Under the pieces are notes generated by a model. It made no database searches and had not been told where the DNA came from. It saw only the letters and a list, made by a program, of their open reading frames with translations. From assembly GCA_025061935.1 (NCBI GenBank), contig JANWZY010000077.1, positions 1 through 11,345 on the forward strand: 11,345 bases of DNA. The letters run 5' to 3'. How positions within the stretch are numbered: the stretch's first letter is position 1; each line of letters opens with the position of its first letter. Shown here piece by piece: positions 1-7,162 of the stretch. Origin of the DNA: Verrucomicrobiia bacterium (GTDB taxonomy: Bacteria > Verrucomicrobiota > Verrucomicrobiia > Limisphaerales > DTLC01). The translations under genes and the position numbers were made by a program.

Positions 1-447
1 TCTGAGATCGCGGAAATCATGGACGAGCTTTTCGGACTGCACCCCTCGGCATGGACGCTCGTACATAAAACGACCGAAACGATCCTTCGGCTCGCCGCGC
101 TTGGCAACGTGATCATTATCGGGCGCGGCGCGAATATAATCACCTCGAGCTTCAAATATGCTTTCCATGTGCGACTGGTCGCGTCGTTGGAAAAACGTGT
201 CGAGCGCGTGCGTAAACGTACCGGTATGGACGCCGCCCAAGCGCGAGAGTTTATCCAACGGGAAGACCTCGGCAGGAAACGGTACCTAAAGGCTTACTTC
301 GACGCCGATATAGATGACCCGCTGCTTTATCACATGGTGATCAATACTGACCTTACACCGCTCGATTTGGCTGCACAGTTAATCGGCGACGCGGTGCTAA
401 CATTGAGCCACACGCACGCGCGCCTGCAGCAGCCGCGGCCAGCGTAG
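1..447 (+). CDS. Cytidylate-kinase-like protein (AAK family), 5'-truncated by window edge
   Basis: This is the C-terminal 148 residues of a nucleotide-kinase-like protein; the reading frame is open from base 1, so the real start lies upstream and the ATG at 19 is internal. It resembles the cytidylate-kinase-like family (Pfam Cytidylate_kin2), which shares the P-loop kinase fold; the P-loop itself would lie in the missing part. Seen here are a buried strand ending in IGRGAN, an Arg-rich segment (LEKRVERVRKR) like the family's mobile lid, then a REDLGRKRYLKAYF helix and a DDPLLYHMVINTD stretch typical of the family's C-terminal half. Members are predicted cytosolic phosphotransferases, but most lack a proven substrate, so cytidylate kinase activity should not be assumed. 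It lies 73 nt upstream of the L,D-transpeptidase gene on the same strand. Family assignment is fairly sure, substrate is not. Confidence 0.8.
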   Translation, partial: SEIAEIMDELFGLHPSAWTLVHKTTETILRLAALGNVIIIGRGANIITSSFKYAFHVRLVASLEKRVERVRKRTGMDAAQAREFIQREDLGRKRYLKAYFDADIDDPLLYHMVINTDLTPLDLAAQLIGDAVLTLSHTHARLQQPRPA

Positions 448-520
448 CGGGAAAGTCAAATGCGGGGCCGGGCTCAGAATTGCCAAACTCTACGGGGACC
501 AAGCCCAGCGTGCGCAAAAT

Positions 521-1675
521 ATGATGCTGCGCAAGAAATACCGGTTGCCTGAGGATACAAACCGTTCGCGGGTCGGCCCCAGGCTCGGCGTTTGCGTCCT
601 GATAAGTGTTGTCGTAATCCTGGCCTTTTGGGTTTTCCGAATGCATAAAGCTAGCCGGGGCACGAATGCCGAAAACACCATCAAACCAGTCATGCCACAA
701 CCGTACACGTCGGCACCAAGCGCCGTGGACGTGATCGCGACGCCCACGGCAGCGACGCATACGCGCGTAGGCTCCTATACAATTCCGACTGGGCAGCTCG
801 AGTCAGAAGCGCAGTTTCCCCGAGCGCCACGCACAGTCTTCGAAGCGCAAGTTGCGCTCGTGCGGCACGGAATCTCACCAGGGGTGATTGACGGCATATT
901 CGGCCCACAAACGAGCGCGGCGCTGGCGGCTTTCCAGAGCAAACATAAGCTCAGGGTTACAGGCCAACTTGATGCGCAAACCAAGGCGGTCTTAAAGCTC
1001 GATGCGCCCCCACTGACCAACTACATTCTCACAGCCGAGGATTTGGCACGGCTCCAACCACTCAGCCCAACGTTGCTGGGCAAATCCCGCCAATCCGCTC
1101 TCGAATACGAGTCCGCCCTCGAATTGGTTGCGGAAAGAACGTTCTCGCATCCAAACATGATCCGCGCACTGAATCCCAACATTGACTGGGACCGCGTGCA
1201 GCCAGGCACCAGCGTCGTGGTGCCCAACGTGTCATATCCAACGGGTCCAGCCAAAGCGGCGTTTGTGCGCATCTCACTTGCAGGCAGGTGGCTCGCAGCA
1301 TACGACCACGACACGAATCTAATCGCGTACTTTCCGTGCAGTATCGCGCGGCATGCGCGCAAACGGCCAGTGGGCGAGCTTCGTGTCACGGCCATCGTGC
1401 CGAACCCAAATTACACGTTCGACCCTGCCAACTTTCCTGACTCGGCCGAGGCACGTGCATTAGGCCAAAAGTTGATTTTACCGCCCGGCCCCAATAACCC
1501 AGTCGGCACAGCATGGATCGGGCTGGACAAGCCCGGCTACGGAATCCACGGCACACCAGCACCGGAACGCATCGGACGCAGCGAGTCGCACGGTTGTTTC
1601 AGGCTCGCCAATTGGAACGCCGAGTACCTGTTAAGACTTGTGTGGATCGGCATGCCTGTGTACGTGGAGCCGTAA
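521..1675 (+). CDS. L,D-transpeptidase (YkuD domain) with peptidoglycan-binding domain, membrane-anchored
   Basis: A predicted periplasmic enzyme of 384 residues that forms or edits L,D-crosslinks in peptidoglycan, or attaches proteins to it. A short Arg/Lys-rich N-terminus is followed by one hydrophobic segment (about residues 22-38) that should act as an uncleaved anchor. A Pro/Thr-rich linker follows. Residues about 104-158 fit peptidoglycan-binding domain 1 (GVIDGIFGPQTSAALAAFQ). Residues about 197-236 look LysM-like (ALNPNIDWDRVQPGTSVVVP). The YkuD catalytic domain covers about 246-383, with His343 in GIHGTP and the SHGCFRL signature carrying His357 and the nucleophile Cys359, all present. 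The start is ATG 521, with a second ATG directly after it; no clear Shine-Dalgarno is seen. It sits 90 nt before hemE on the same strand; co-transcription is possible but there is no functional link to heme synthesis. Confidence 0.93.
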   Translation: MMLRKKYRLPEDTNRSRVGPRLGVCVLISVVVILAFWVFRMHKASRGTNAENTIKPVMPQPYTSAPSAVDVIATPTAATHTRVGSYTIPTGQLESEAQFPRAPRTVFEAQVALVRHGISPGVIDGIFGPQTSAALAAFQSKHKLRVTGQLDAQTKAVLKLDAPPLTNYILTAEDLARLQPLSPTLLGKSRQSALEYESALELVAERTFSHPNMIRALNPNIDWDRVQPGTSVVVPNVSYPTGPAKAAFVRISLAGRWLAAYDHDTNLIAYFPCSIARHARKRPVGELRVTAIVPNPNYTFDPANFPDSAEARALGQKLILPPGPNNPVGTAWIGLDKPGYGIHGTPAPERIGRSESHGCFRLANWNAEYLLRLVWIGMPVYVEP

Positions 1676-1765
1676 ACCGCACCAAGCATCGCCCTCGGCG
1701 CGCAGTAGCGCATACACCACAAATACGAAATTGCAAAAACCGCGACTCAAACCCAGCATCCAATT

Positions 1766-2905
1766 GTGCCCGGAACAACCAACCAAGCTGCACATGCGCC
1801 GTTGACTCCGCGCGCGCGGTTCAGACGCGCATGCAACTGCATGCCTGTTGACAGGCCGCCCGTGTGGCTGATGCGTCAGGCCGGGCGCGCACTGCCTGAA
1901 TACCGCAAGCTCCGCGAAAAATTCAGCTTCGCAGAACTTGTCAAAACACCCGAGCTGGCCGCCGAGGTCACGCTCCAGCCGGTACGCAGGTTCGGGTTCG
2001 ACGCAGCCATACTGTTCAGCGATATTCTTGTCGTGCCCGAAGCGCTCGGCCAGCAGTACACAGTGCGGGACCGTGGCGGGATCATCATGGACGCACCAAT
2101 TCGGACCGAGTCGGACATTTCACGACTCGACCCGGCCGCGATCCCGGAACGGCTCGAATACGTCGCCGCCGCGCTGCGGCTACTTAGGCACGAGCTTGGC
2201 GACCAGACCGCATTAATCGGGTTCGCAGGCGCGCCGTGGACGCTCGCTTGCTACATGATCGAGGGCGGCAGTTCGGAAAATTTTGCGCGCGCACTGACCC
2301 TGTTCCGGCAAAACCCGAAAACGTACTTCGCACTGGCTGAAAAACTGACTGCAGCCGTGTCGGCGTACTTGCATATGCAACTCGAATGCGGCGTGGACGC
2401 GGTCCAAATTTTCGACAGCCACGCCGGGCTACTGGCGCCACACGAATTCAATGATGCGTCTGGCCGATGGATTAACCAGCTCGTTGCAGACCTTCGCAAG
2501 CGTGCACCCGGCTACACGAGTACAGATGATCTCGCCGGCCCGACCCAATCCGCCCCACCCAACAGCACGTCAATCATCCTTTTCTGCTTCGGCGCGCACC
2601 AGAATTGGGACGAACTGGTCTGCTCCGGCGCAAACGTCCTGAGCATAGACTGGCAGGTCCCCCTTGAAAACGCGCGCGCGGTCGTGCCTGAAACAATCGG
2701 GATTCAAGGCAACTTGAATCCCAGCCTGCTAAGTGATGCGTCACCGGAAGTCGTGGCTGCGGAAACGCGACGGTTACTCGACATAATGCGTGGCCGGAAC
2801 GGATACATTTTTAACCTCGGCCACGGCGTGCCACCTACTGCGCGTCTCGAAAACATCGCCGCACTCGTCCAAACGGTTCAACAGTCAAGCACCACCACTT
2901 TGTAA
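1766..2905 (+). CDS. hemE: Uroporphyrinogen decarboxylase
   Basis: HemE removes the four acetate carboxyl groups of uroporphyrinogen III to give coproporphyrinogen III in the cytosol. Family marks are all visible: PPVWLMRQAGR (residues 31-41, with the substrate-binding arginines), the FSDILV strand carrying the invariant Asp86, CYMIEGGSS (162-170) with the conserved Tyr, FDSHAG (216-221) and NLGHGVPP (350-357). The frame opens with GTG at 1766 (379 residues); a TTG at 1802 would give a shorter N-terminus that still keeps ARFRRACN, the segment that aligns with the family's usual start, so the exact start is uncertain. Compared with family members remembered from other bacteria there is an extra Ser/Thr/Pro-rich stretch at about residues 247-268, before the strand SIILFCFGA. 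It is the first gene of the heme cluster and ends 23 nt before hemN. Confidence 0.96.
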   Translation: MPGTTNQAAHAPLTPRARFRRACNCMPVDRPPVWLMRQAGRALPEYRKLREKFSFAELVKTPELAAEVTLQPVRRFGFDAAILFSDILVVPEALGQQYTVRDRGGIIMDAPIRTESDISRLDPAAIPERLEYVAAALRLLRHELGDQTALIGFAGAPWTLACYMIEGGSSENFARALTLFRQNPKTYFALAEKLTAAVSAYLHMQLECGVDAVQIFDSHAGLLAPHEFNDASGRWINQLVADLRKRAPGYTSTDDLAGPTQSAPPNSTSIILFCFGAHQNWDELVCSGANVLSIDWQVPLENARAVVPETIGIQGNLNPSLLSDASPEVVAAETRRLLDIMRGRNGYIFNLGHGVPPTARLENIAALVQTVQQSSTTTL

Positions 2906-2928
2906 CGTCCCCAACGGCACGCACGAAT

Positions 2929-4308
2929 ATGGCCCGGATCGAAGTCAACCTCGAGCTTGTCCGAAAATACAACGTGCCAGGCCCGCGGTACACGTCGTTC
3001 CCGCCAGCCACCAAGTTTACCGAGGCAATCAGTTGGACCAAGCTGGAACCGCTCATAAAAGCAAACAACGAAACTGCGCGCCCGCTCTCGCTCTATTTCC
3101 ACATTCCGTTTTGCGAAACGCTGTGCTGGTTCTGCGCGTGCACAAACCTGGTCACGCGCGACCACAACAAAGCGACCGAGTACATCGGCTACGTCGAACG
3201 CGAAATCAAGCTTATCAAGCCGCTACTTAACCCGGCACGAAAAGTCGTTCAGTTGCACTGGGGCGGCGGCTCGCCTTCGTTCTTGCGCCCGGACCAAATC
3301 AGGCGCCTGGGCCAGGTGATCCATGACAATTTTACATTGGCCGATGACATCGAGGCGGGAGTCGAAGTTGACCCCCGCGACTTGACACGCGAACACGTGG
3401 CCGCGTTCCGCGAAATCGGGTTCAACCGCATTTCGATCGGCGTTCAAGACTTCAATCCACAGGTGCAGAAAGCTGTTCACCGCATCCAGCCGCGCGAAGT
3501 TACGGAGCAATCTTTGGCTTGGGCACGCGAGCTGGGGTTTGAATCTGTAAATTTCGATCTGATTTACGGCTTGCCATACCAAACCATCGAGTCGTTCAAC
3601 GAAACGCTGGACACCGTTATCGCACTACGCCCGGACCGGATCGCGCTGTTTAGTTACGCGCACGTGCCGTGGCTCAAGCCTGCACAGAAAATTTTCGAAC
3701 GCAAAAAACTTCTTCCACCGCCCGAGTTAAAGCTGCAGTTACTCAAGCTCGCTGTTGAAAAACTTACCGCAGACGACCGGTACGTTTACATCGGCATGGA
3801 CCATTTCGCACGTCCAGACGACGAGCTTGCTGTTGCCCAAAAAGAAAAAAAGCTCCAACGCAATTTCCAGGGATACAGCACACGCGCCGGCGCGGACATC
3901 TACGCATTCGGCATGTCGAGCATATCGCAAATTCCAGAGGCCTATTGGCAAAACCATAAGGAGCTCGCTGGCTATTACGCCGCAATTGACGCCGGCAACG
4001 TGCCGGTGGCAAAAGGCTACATCATGGGCCGCGACGAGACCATCCGGCGCGAAGTCATTATGCGCATCATGTGCGACCTTGCGCTCGATTACAACGCTAT
4101 CTCGGCCAAATTTGGGATTAGCTTCGCCGAGTACTTTCACCGCGAGCTGGAGGCGCTGGCCGGACTCGAAGCTGATGGATTAATCCGCACCAGCGCGGCC
4201 GGACTCGAAGTCACGAATACGGGGCGACTGTTCGTGCGCAACATCGCTATGTGCTTCGACAACACACTGCCGCCCATTGATCAACGCCGCCACTCGCGGA
4301 CAGTCTGA
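2929..4308 (+). CDS. hemN: Oxygen-independent coproporphyrinogen III oxidase (radical SAM)
   Basis: HemN converts coproporphyrinogen III to protoporphyrinogen IX without oxygen by two radical oxidative decarboxylations, using S-adenosylmethionine and a [4Fe-4S] cluster. The protein has 459 residues, close to E. coli HemN (457). The N-terminus YNVPGPRYTSFPPA is the typical HemN opening. The signature HIPFCETLCWFCAC places cluster ligands at Cys62, Cys66 and Cys69, with the extra conserved Cys71 and SAM-contact Tyr56, the same numbering as in E. coli. GGGSPSFL (about 108-115) matches the radical-SAM glycine motif, and the C-terminal HemN domain covers roughly residues 370-440. Having Cys71 and the full N-terminus favours true HemN over the HemW chaperone. 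No HemF is seen here, so this step is presumably oxygen-independent unless another enzyme is encoded elsewhere. The start ATG lacks an obvious Shine-Dalgarno. Confidence 0.96.
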   Translation: MARIEVNLELVRKYNVPGPRYTSFPPATKFTEAISWTKLEPLIKANNETARPLSLYFHIPFCETLCWFCACTNLVTRDHNKATEYIGYVEREIKLIKPLLNPARKVVQLHWGGGSPSFLRPDQIRRLGQVIHDNFTLADDIEAGVEVDPRDLTREHVAAFREIGFNRISIGVQDFNPQVQKAVHRIQPREVTEQSLAWARELGFESVNFDLIYGLPYQTIESFNETLDTVIALRPDRIALFSYAHVPWLKPAQKIFERKKLLPPPELKLQLLKLAVEKLTADDRYVYIGMDHFARPDDELAVAQKEKKLQRNFQGYSTRAGADIYAFGMSSISQIPEAYWQNHKELAGYYAAIDAGNVPVAKGYIMGRDETIRREVIMRIMCDLALDYNAISAKFGISFAEYFHRELEALAGLEADGLIRTSAAGLEVTNTGRLFVRNIAMCFDNTLPPIDQRRHSRTV

Positions 4309-4392
4309 TTGTCACTGCGCAGCCCGACCTCTGCACAACTTGCGCATTATCGCGCCAACCCGAGCAATCTCCTCGAAGGCGGCTCTCCTTGG

Positions 4393-4450
4393 TCCCCCTC
4401 ATGTCAGAATTTTTGTCCCAGGTGGGACAAAAATTTTGGATGCTGGGGGA
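4393..4450. repeat. Imperfect 58-bp palindrome between hemN and hemY
   Basis: The core is 13-bp perfect inverted arms, AATTTTTGTCCCA (4408-4420) and TGGGACAAAAATT (4423-4435), around a central GG. Further out a 1-nt mismatch and two more pairs follow, then an unpaired block, then TCCCCC (4393-4398) pairs with GGGGGA (4445-4450) at the same distance from the centre. It could form a hairpin or cruciform, be a REP- or MITE-like unit, or be a dyad operator. It lacks a normal loop and a U-run directly after a GC stem, so it is not a textbook terminator. Confidence 0.75.
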
Positions 4451-4462
4451 TACAGGAATCAC

Positions 4463-4478
4463 CACAACCTTGGTTGTG
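4463..4478. repeat. Small dyad CACAACC-TT-GGTTGTG
   Basis: Perfect 7-bp inverted arms flank a TT centre, 12 nt downstream of the 58-bp palindrome and 74 nt before the hemY start. The loop is too short for a good hairpin, so a protein-binding dyad or part of the same inserted element is more likely. Confidence 0.45.
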
Positions 4479-4551
4479 CATTGCTGCACGGGCGGCATTA
4501 GCAGGTCTGGACAAACTGCACGTTCGGCCTACCATTGCAGGCAAAGAACCG

Positions 4552-5970
4552 ATGAAGTCTGTCGGCATAATCGGCGCGGGCATAACGGGATTGACAACCG
4601 CTTTCTGTTTGCAAAAGCGAGGGGTTCCCGTAACCGTGTACGAGGCGAGCGGCCGCGTCGGCGGCGCGATCAGATCCGTTTACCAGGACGGGTACCTGGC
4701 CGATTTCGGCCCAACTACAATTCTCGAAACCACGCGCAAGATCGCGGGCCTGTTCACAGACGCCGGGCTAGATGGCCGGAAGCTTTACTCGAGCGAAGCC
4801 GCCAAAAACAGGTACATCGTCTGCAATGGCAGGCCGGTAGCGGTCCCGGACACACCGGTAAAGTTTTTCTTGTCACCACTGTTCAGCCTGAAAACGAAGC
4901 TCAGGCTCCTGATCGAGCCGTTTATCCCGCCACGGCGCGACGAACACGAGGAAAGTGTGGCTGAGTTCGTGCTGCGCCGGCTCGGGCGCGAGTTCCTCGA
5001 ACGCGCAATTGACCCGCTAGTCTCCGGCATCTACGCCGGCGACCCGTATAAGCTCTCGGTGCCGCAGGCGTTCCCAAGATTGCACGCGCTCGAGCAACGG
5101 TACGGGTCGCTTATCAAGGGCCAAATCTTAGGCGCCAAGGAGCGCAAACAACGGGACGAAATCCCAAAAATGCTCGCGCCCAAAGTTTCGTTTGATTTCG
5201 GGTTAAGCGTGCTTACTGAAACACTGGCTGCCAAGCTAGGCGATGCAGTCCAACTGCACTCGGCTGTCAAAGCCATTGCGAGGCAAGGCGATACATGGCA
5301 CGTCGAGTTCATCCGGAACGGAACGCGGGTCCGTGCAGAACATTCGGCCATTGTATTTGCAGGCACCGCATATGCGCTGGCTGAGCTGGAATTACGCGCG
5401 CCTGAACGGATCGACCTGAGCCAGTTCGCCAAGATCAACTATCCGCCTGTGGCGAGCGTGGTCCTTGGGTTCAGACGTGAAGACGTCGAGCATCCGTTGG
5501 ACGGTTACGGTGTGCTCGTGCCGCGAATCGAAGGGCTAAAAATTTTAGGCACGCTTTTCTCGTCATCGCTCTATCCGAATCGCGCGCCGGCAGGGCATGT
5601 CACCCTAACTACGTACCTGGGTGGCGCGCGCGCGCCCGAGCTTGCGCTCAGGCCCGAGCACGAACTGGTCGAGATCACACTCCACGACCTGGCTCGTGTT
5701 TTGGGCGTCAAAGGCAGGCCGACATTCCAGCAATGCATGGTTTACCCGAAAGCCATCCCCCAATACGAGCTTGGTTACGGCGTTTTCCGCGCCAAACTAA
5801 CTGAGATCGAAACCTCCGCCCCAGGCTTGTTCTTTGCCGGACACTACCGCGATGGCATATCTGTGGGCGATTCGATTATGTCCGGATGCCGCACCGCCGA
5901 GCGCGTCGAAAAGTATTTAAGCGCCAACCAACAGGAACTTCCCGCTCAATCCCGCATTGTGCCTGCCTAA
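4552..5970 (+). CDS. hemY: Protoporphyrinogen oxidase, HemY/PgoX type (also annotated hemG)
   Basis: This FAD enzyme oxidises protoporphyrinogen IX to protoporphyrin IX using oxygen. It has 472 residues, normal for the family. The N-terminal dinucleotide-binding motif IGAGITGL begins at residue 7, followed by YEASGRVGG (about 30-38). The C-terminal FAD-contact segment FFAGHYRDGISVGDSI lies at about 427-442. ATG 4552 was chosen because the Rossmann strand begins right after it; the frame is open back to a TTG at 4309 but that extension is not protein-like and would cover a palindrome. Following HemN and preceding ferrochelatase, it is best read as acting on protoporphyrinogen, rather than as the coproporphyrinogen-oxidising CgoX of Gram-positive bacteria. 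It pairs an oxygen-dependent step with the oxygen-independent HemN. Its stop is 7 nt before hemH, so the two are very likely co-transcribed. Confidence 0.94.
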   Translation: MKSVGIIGAGITGLTTAFCLQKRGVPVTVYEASGRVGGAIRSVYQDGYLADFGPTTILETTRKIAGLFTDAGLDGRKLYSSEAAKNRYIVCNGRPVAVPDTPVKFFLSPLFSLKTKLRLLIEPFIPPRRDEHEESVAEFVLRRLGREFLERAIDPLVSGIYAGDPYKLSVPQAFPRLHALEQRYGSLIKGQILGAKERKQRDEIPKMLAPKVSFDFGLSVLTETLAAKLGDAVQLHSAVKAIARQGDTWHVEFIRNGTRVRAEHSAIVFAGTAYALAELELRAPERIDLSQFAKINYPPVASVVLGFRREDVEHPLDGYGVLVPRIEGLKILGTLFSSSLYPNRAPAGHVTLTTYLGGARAPELALRPEHELVEITLHDLARVLGVKGRPTFQQCMVYPKAIPQYELGYGVFRAKLTEIETSAPGLFFAGHYRDGISVGDSIMSGCRTAERVEKYLSANQQELPAQSRIVPA

Positions 5971-5977
5971 CTCGATC

Positions 5978-7009
5978 ATGTCACAAACCGGAGTATTGCT
6001 AGTTAACCTCGGCTCACCGCGCTCGCCCGCACCGGACGATGTTAGGCGGTTTTTGCGCGAGTTGTTAATGGACCCGCACGTTTTGGACATGTCTCGGCTG
6101 GTTCGTTTCTGCCTCGTCCGCTTTTTGATCTTACCGCTCCGGACAGCGAAAGCCGCGGCGGCGTATCGCAAGATCTGGACTGATGAAGGCTCACCGCTGG
6201 TCGCCACCGGCCTCAAGCTGGCAGCGGCCTTGCAACACGAACTCGGCCGGCCAGTCGCAATTGCTATGCGGTACGGCGAGCCGTCCATTCCGGACGCACT
6301 GCACACTTTTTCCGCTCACGGCGTGCGGAGGCTGCTATTGGTGCCGATGTTCCCACAATACGCACTTTCCACCTACGAAGCCGCAGTCGCCGGAGTCAAA
6401 CTGCACCTTGCCAGCATTGCGCCGGGGACTGAACTGATCGTACACCCCCCGTTTTACGCCGCGCACGAATACATCACTGCACTGGCAACCGTTACAAAAA
6501 CGCATCTGCCCAAGGATTTCGACCATTTGCTGTTCAGCTTCCATAGCTTACCGGAGCGACACTTGCGTAAGGCCGACCCGACGCGCGCGCATTGTTTGGT
6601 CAAGCCGGACTGTTGCCATGCGCCGAGTCCGGCTCATGCGACCTGTTACAAACACCAGTGCCTCAAAACAATGGAAGCAGTTGTCGAAAAACTCGGTCTA
6701 CCACCATCAAAATGCTCGATTGCGTTCCAGTCGCAGTTCGGCCCGGGCCGGTGGCTCGGCCCAGGCACTATGGCCGAGCTTCGCAGGCTTGCCATGGCAG
6801 GCGCAAAAAAGGTCGCTGTGATCTGCCCATCGTTCGTCGCAGACTGCGTCGAAACACTCGAAGAAATCGGCATGCGCGCACGCGCCGAGTTTATGGCTGC
6901 TGGTGGCCGCGAGTTCGTTCTGATACCGTGCCTGAACGATCACGTGAGCTGGGTCCGGGCGCTCGCTGTCATGATCACGCAAGCGGTCAATCAGCGTACG
7001 GCCACTTGA
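5978..7009 (+). CDS. hemH: Ferrochelatase (protoporphyrin type) with internal cysteine cluster
   Basis: HemH inserts Fe2+ into protoporphyrin IX to make protoheme, the last step of the pathway encoded by this cluster. The predicted protein has 343 residues. GVLLVNLGSP opens the first domain; FSFHSLPERH carries catalytic His189; FQSQFGPGRWLGP (250-262) matches the family's QS+xGxxxWLxP region; DCVETLEEI holds the conserved acidic Glu292. Between the catalytic His and the Gln-Ser motif lies a cysteine-rich stretch with Cys206, Cys212, Cys213, Cys223 and Cys228. Internal cysteines of this kind are described for [2Fe-2S] ferrochelatases such as that of Myxococcus xanthus, so an iron-sulfur cluster is likely. 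ATG 5978 is preferred over an upstream in-frame TTG at 5957 that would overlap hemY; the family usually begins a few residues before the LLVNLGSP strand. Confidence 0.95.
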   Translation: MSQTGVLLVNLGSPRSPAPDDVRRFLRELLMDPHVLDMSRLVRFCLVRFLILPLRTAKAAAAYRKIWTDEGSPLVATGLKLAAALQHELGRPVAIAMRYGEPSIPDALHTFSAHGVRRLLLVPMFPQYALSTYEAAVAGVKLHLASIAPGTELIVHPPFYAAHEYITALATVTKTHLPKDFDHLLFSFHSLPERHLRKADPTRAHCLVKPDCCHAPSPAHATCYKHQCLKTMEAVVEKLGLPPSKCSIAFQSQFGPGRWLGPGTMAELRRLAMAGAKKVAVICPSFVADCVETLEEIGMRARAEFMAAGGREFVLIPCLNDHVSWVRALAVMITQAVNQRTAT

Positions 7010-7037
7010 CTCTGGCCAAGGTTTGAAGTTGGATAAG

Positions 7038-7091
7038 TCCGTGTGCGCGCAAACACAAATATGCGCATGTATGCCGCGCGCCCCACACGGA
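7038..7091. other. Potential long stem-loop between hemH and the sugar isomerase gene
   Basis: TCCGTGTG (7038-7045) pairs with CACACGGA (7084-7091), and CGCGC (7046-7050) with GCGCG (7076-7080), leaving a 3-nt CCC bulge on one side. The 25-nt loop contains the self-complementary ATGCGCAT (7061-7068). No T-run follows, so it is not a standard intrinsic terminator. It could end the heme transcript by another route, protect its 3' end, or lie in the leader of the next gene. Confidence 0.45.
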
Positions 7092-7162
7092 TGCCGGGTG
7101 CGCGACTGCACCTAAGCCCGTGAACGCAAGCGACGCAACAATTAACAACAACGTCCACGCTT

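Larger units (their letters stand above)
4309..4551. other. Long intergenic gap inside the heme cluster
   Basis: This 243-nt gap between the hemN stop and the hemY start is unusual beside the 23-nt and 7-nt gaps elsewhere in the cluster. It holds a strong imperfect palindrome (4393-4450) and a smaller dyad (4463-4478). The hemY frame is open through it, but the translation has no family resemblance. It may be an inserted small repeat, a processing or regulatory element, or a separate promoter region for hemY-hemH; nothing in the sequence settles which. Confidence 0.6.

Noticed and set aside
1513..1851. 112-residue frame bridging the L,D-transpeptidase and hemE
   Set aside because: It overlaps the YkuD catalytic motif and the HemE N-terminus in other frames; composition is that of a shadow.
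4309..4551. 81-residue N-terminal extension of HemY from a TTG
   Set aside because: The Rossmann motif starts at once after ATG 4552; the extension is unlike the family and covers the palindrome.
6592..7026. 144-residue plus-strand frame overlapping hemH
   Set aside because: Arg-rich shadow of hemH with no recognisable motif; hemH motifs lie throughout the competing frame.
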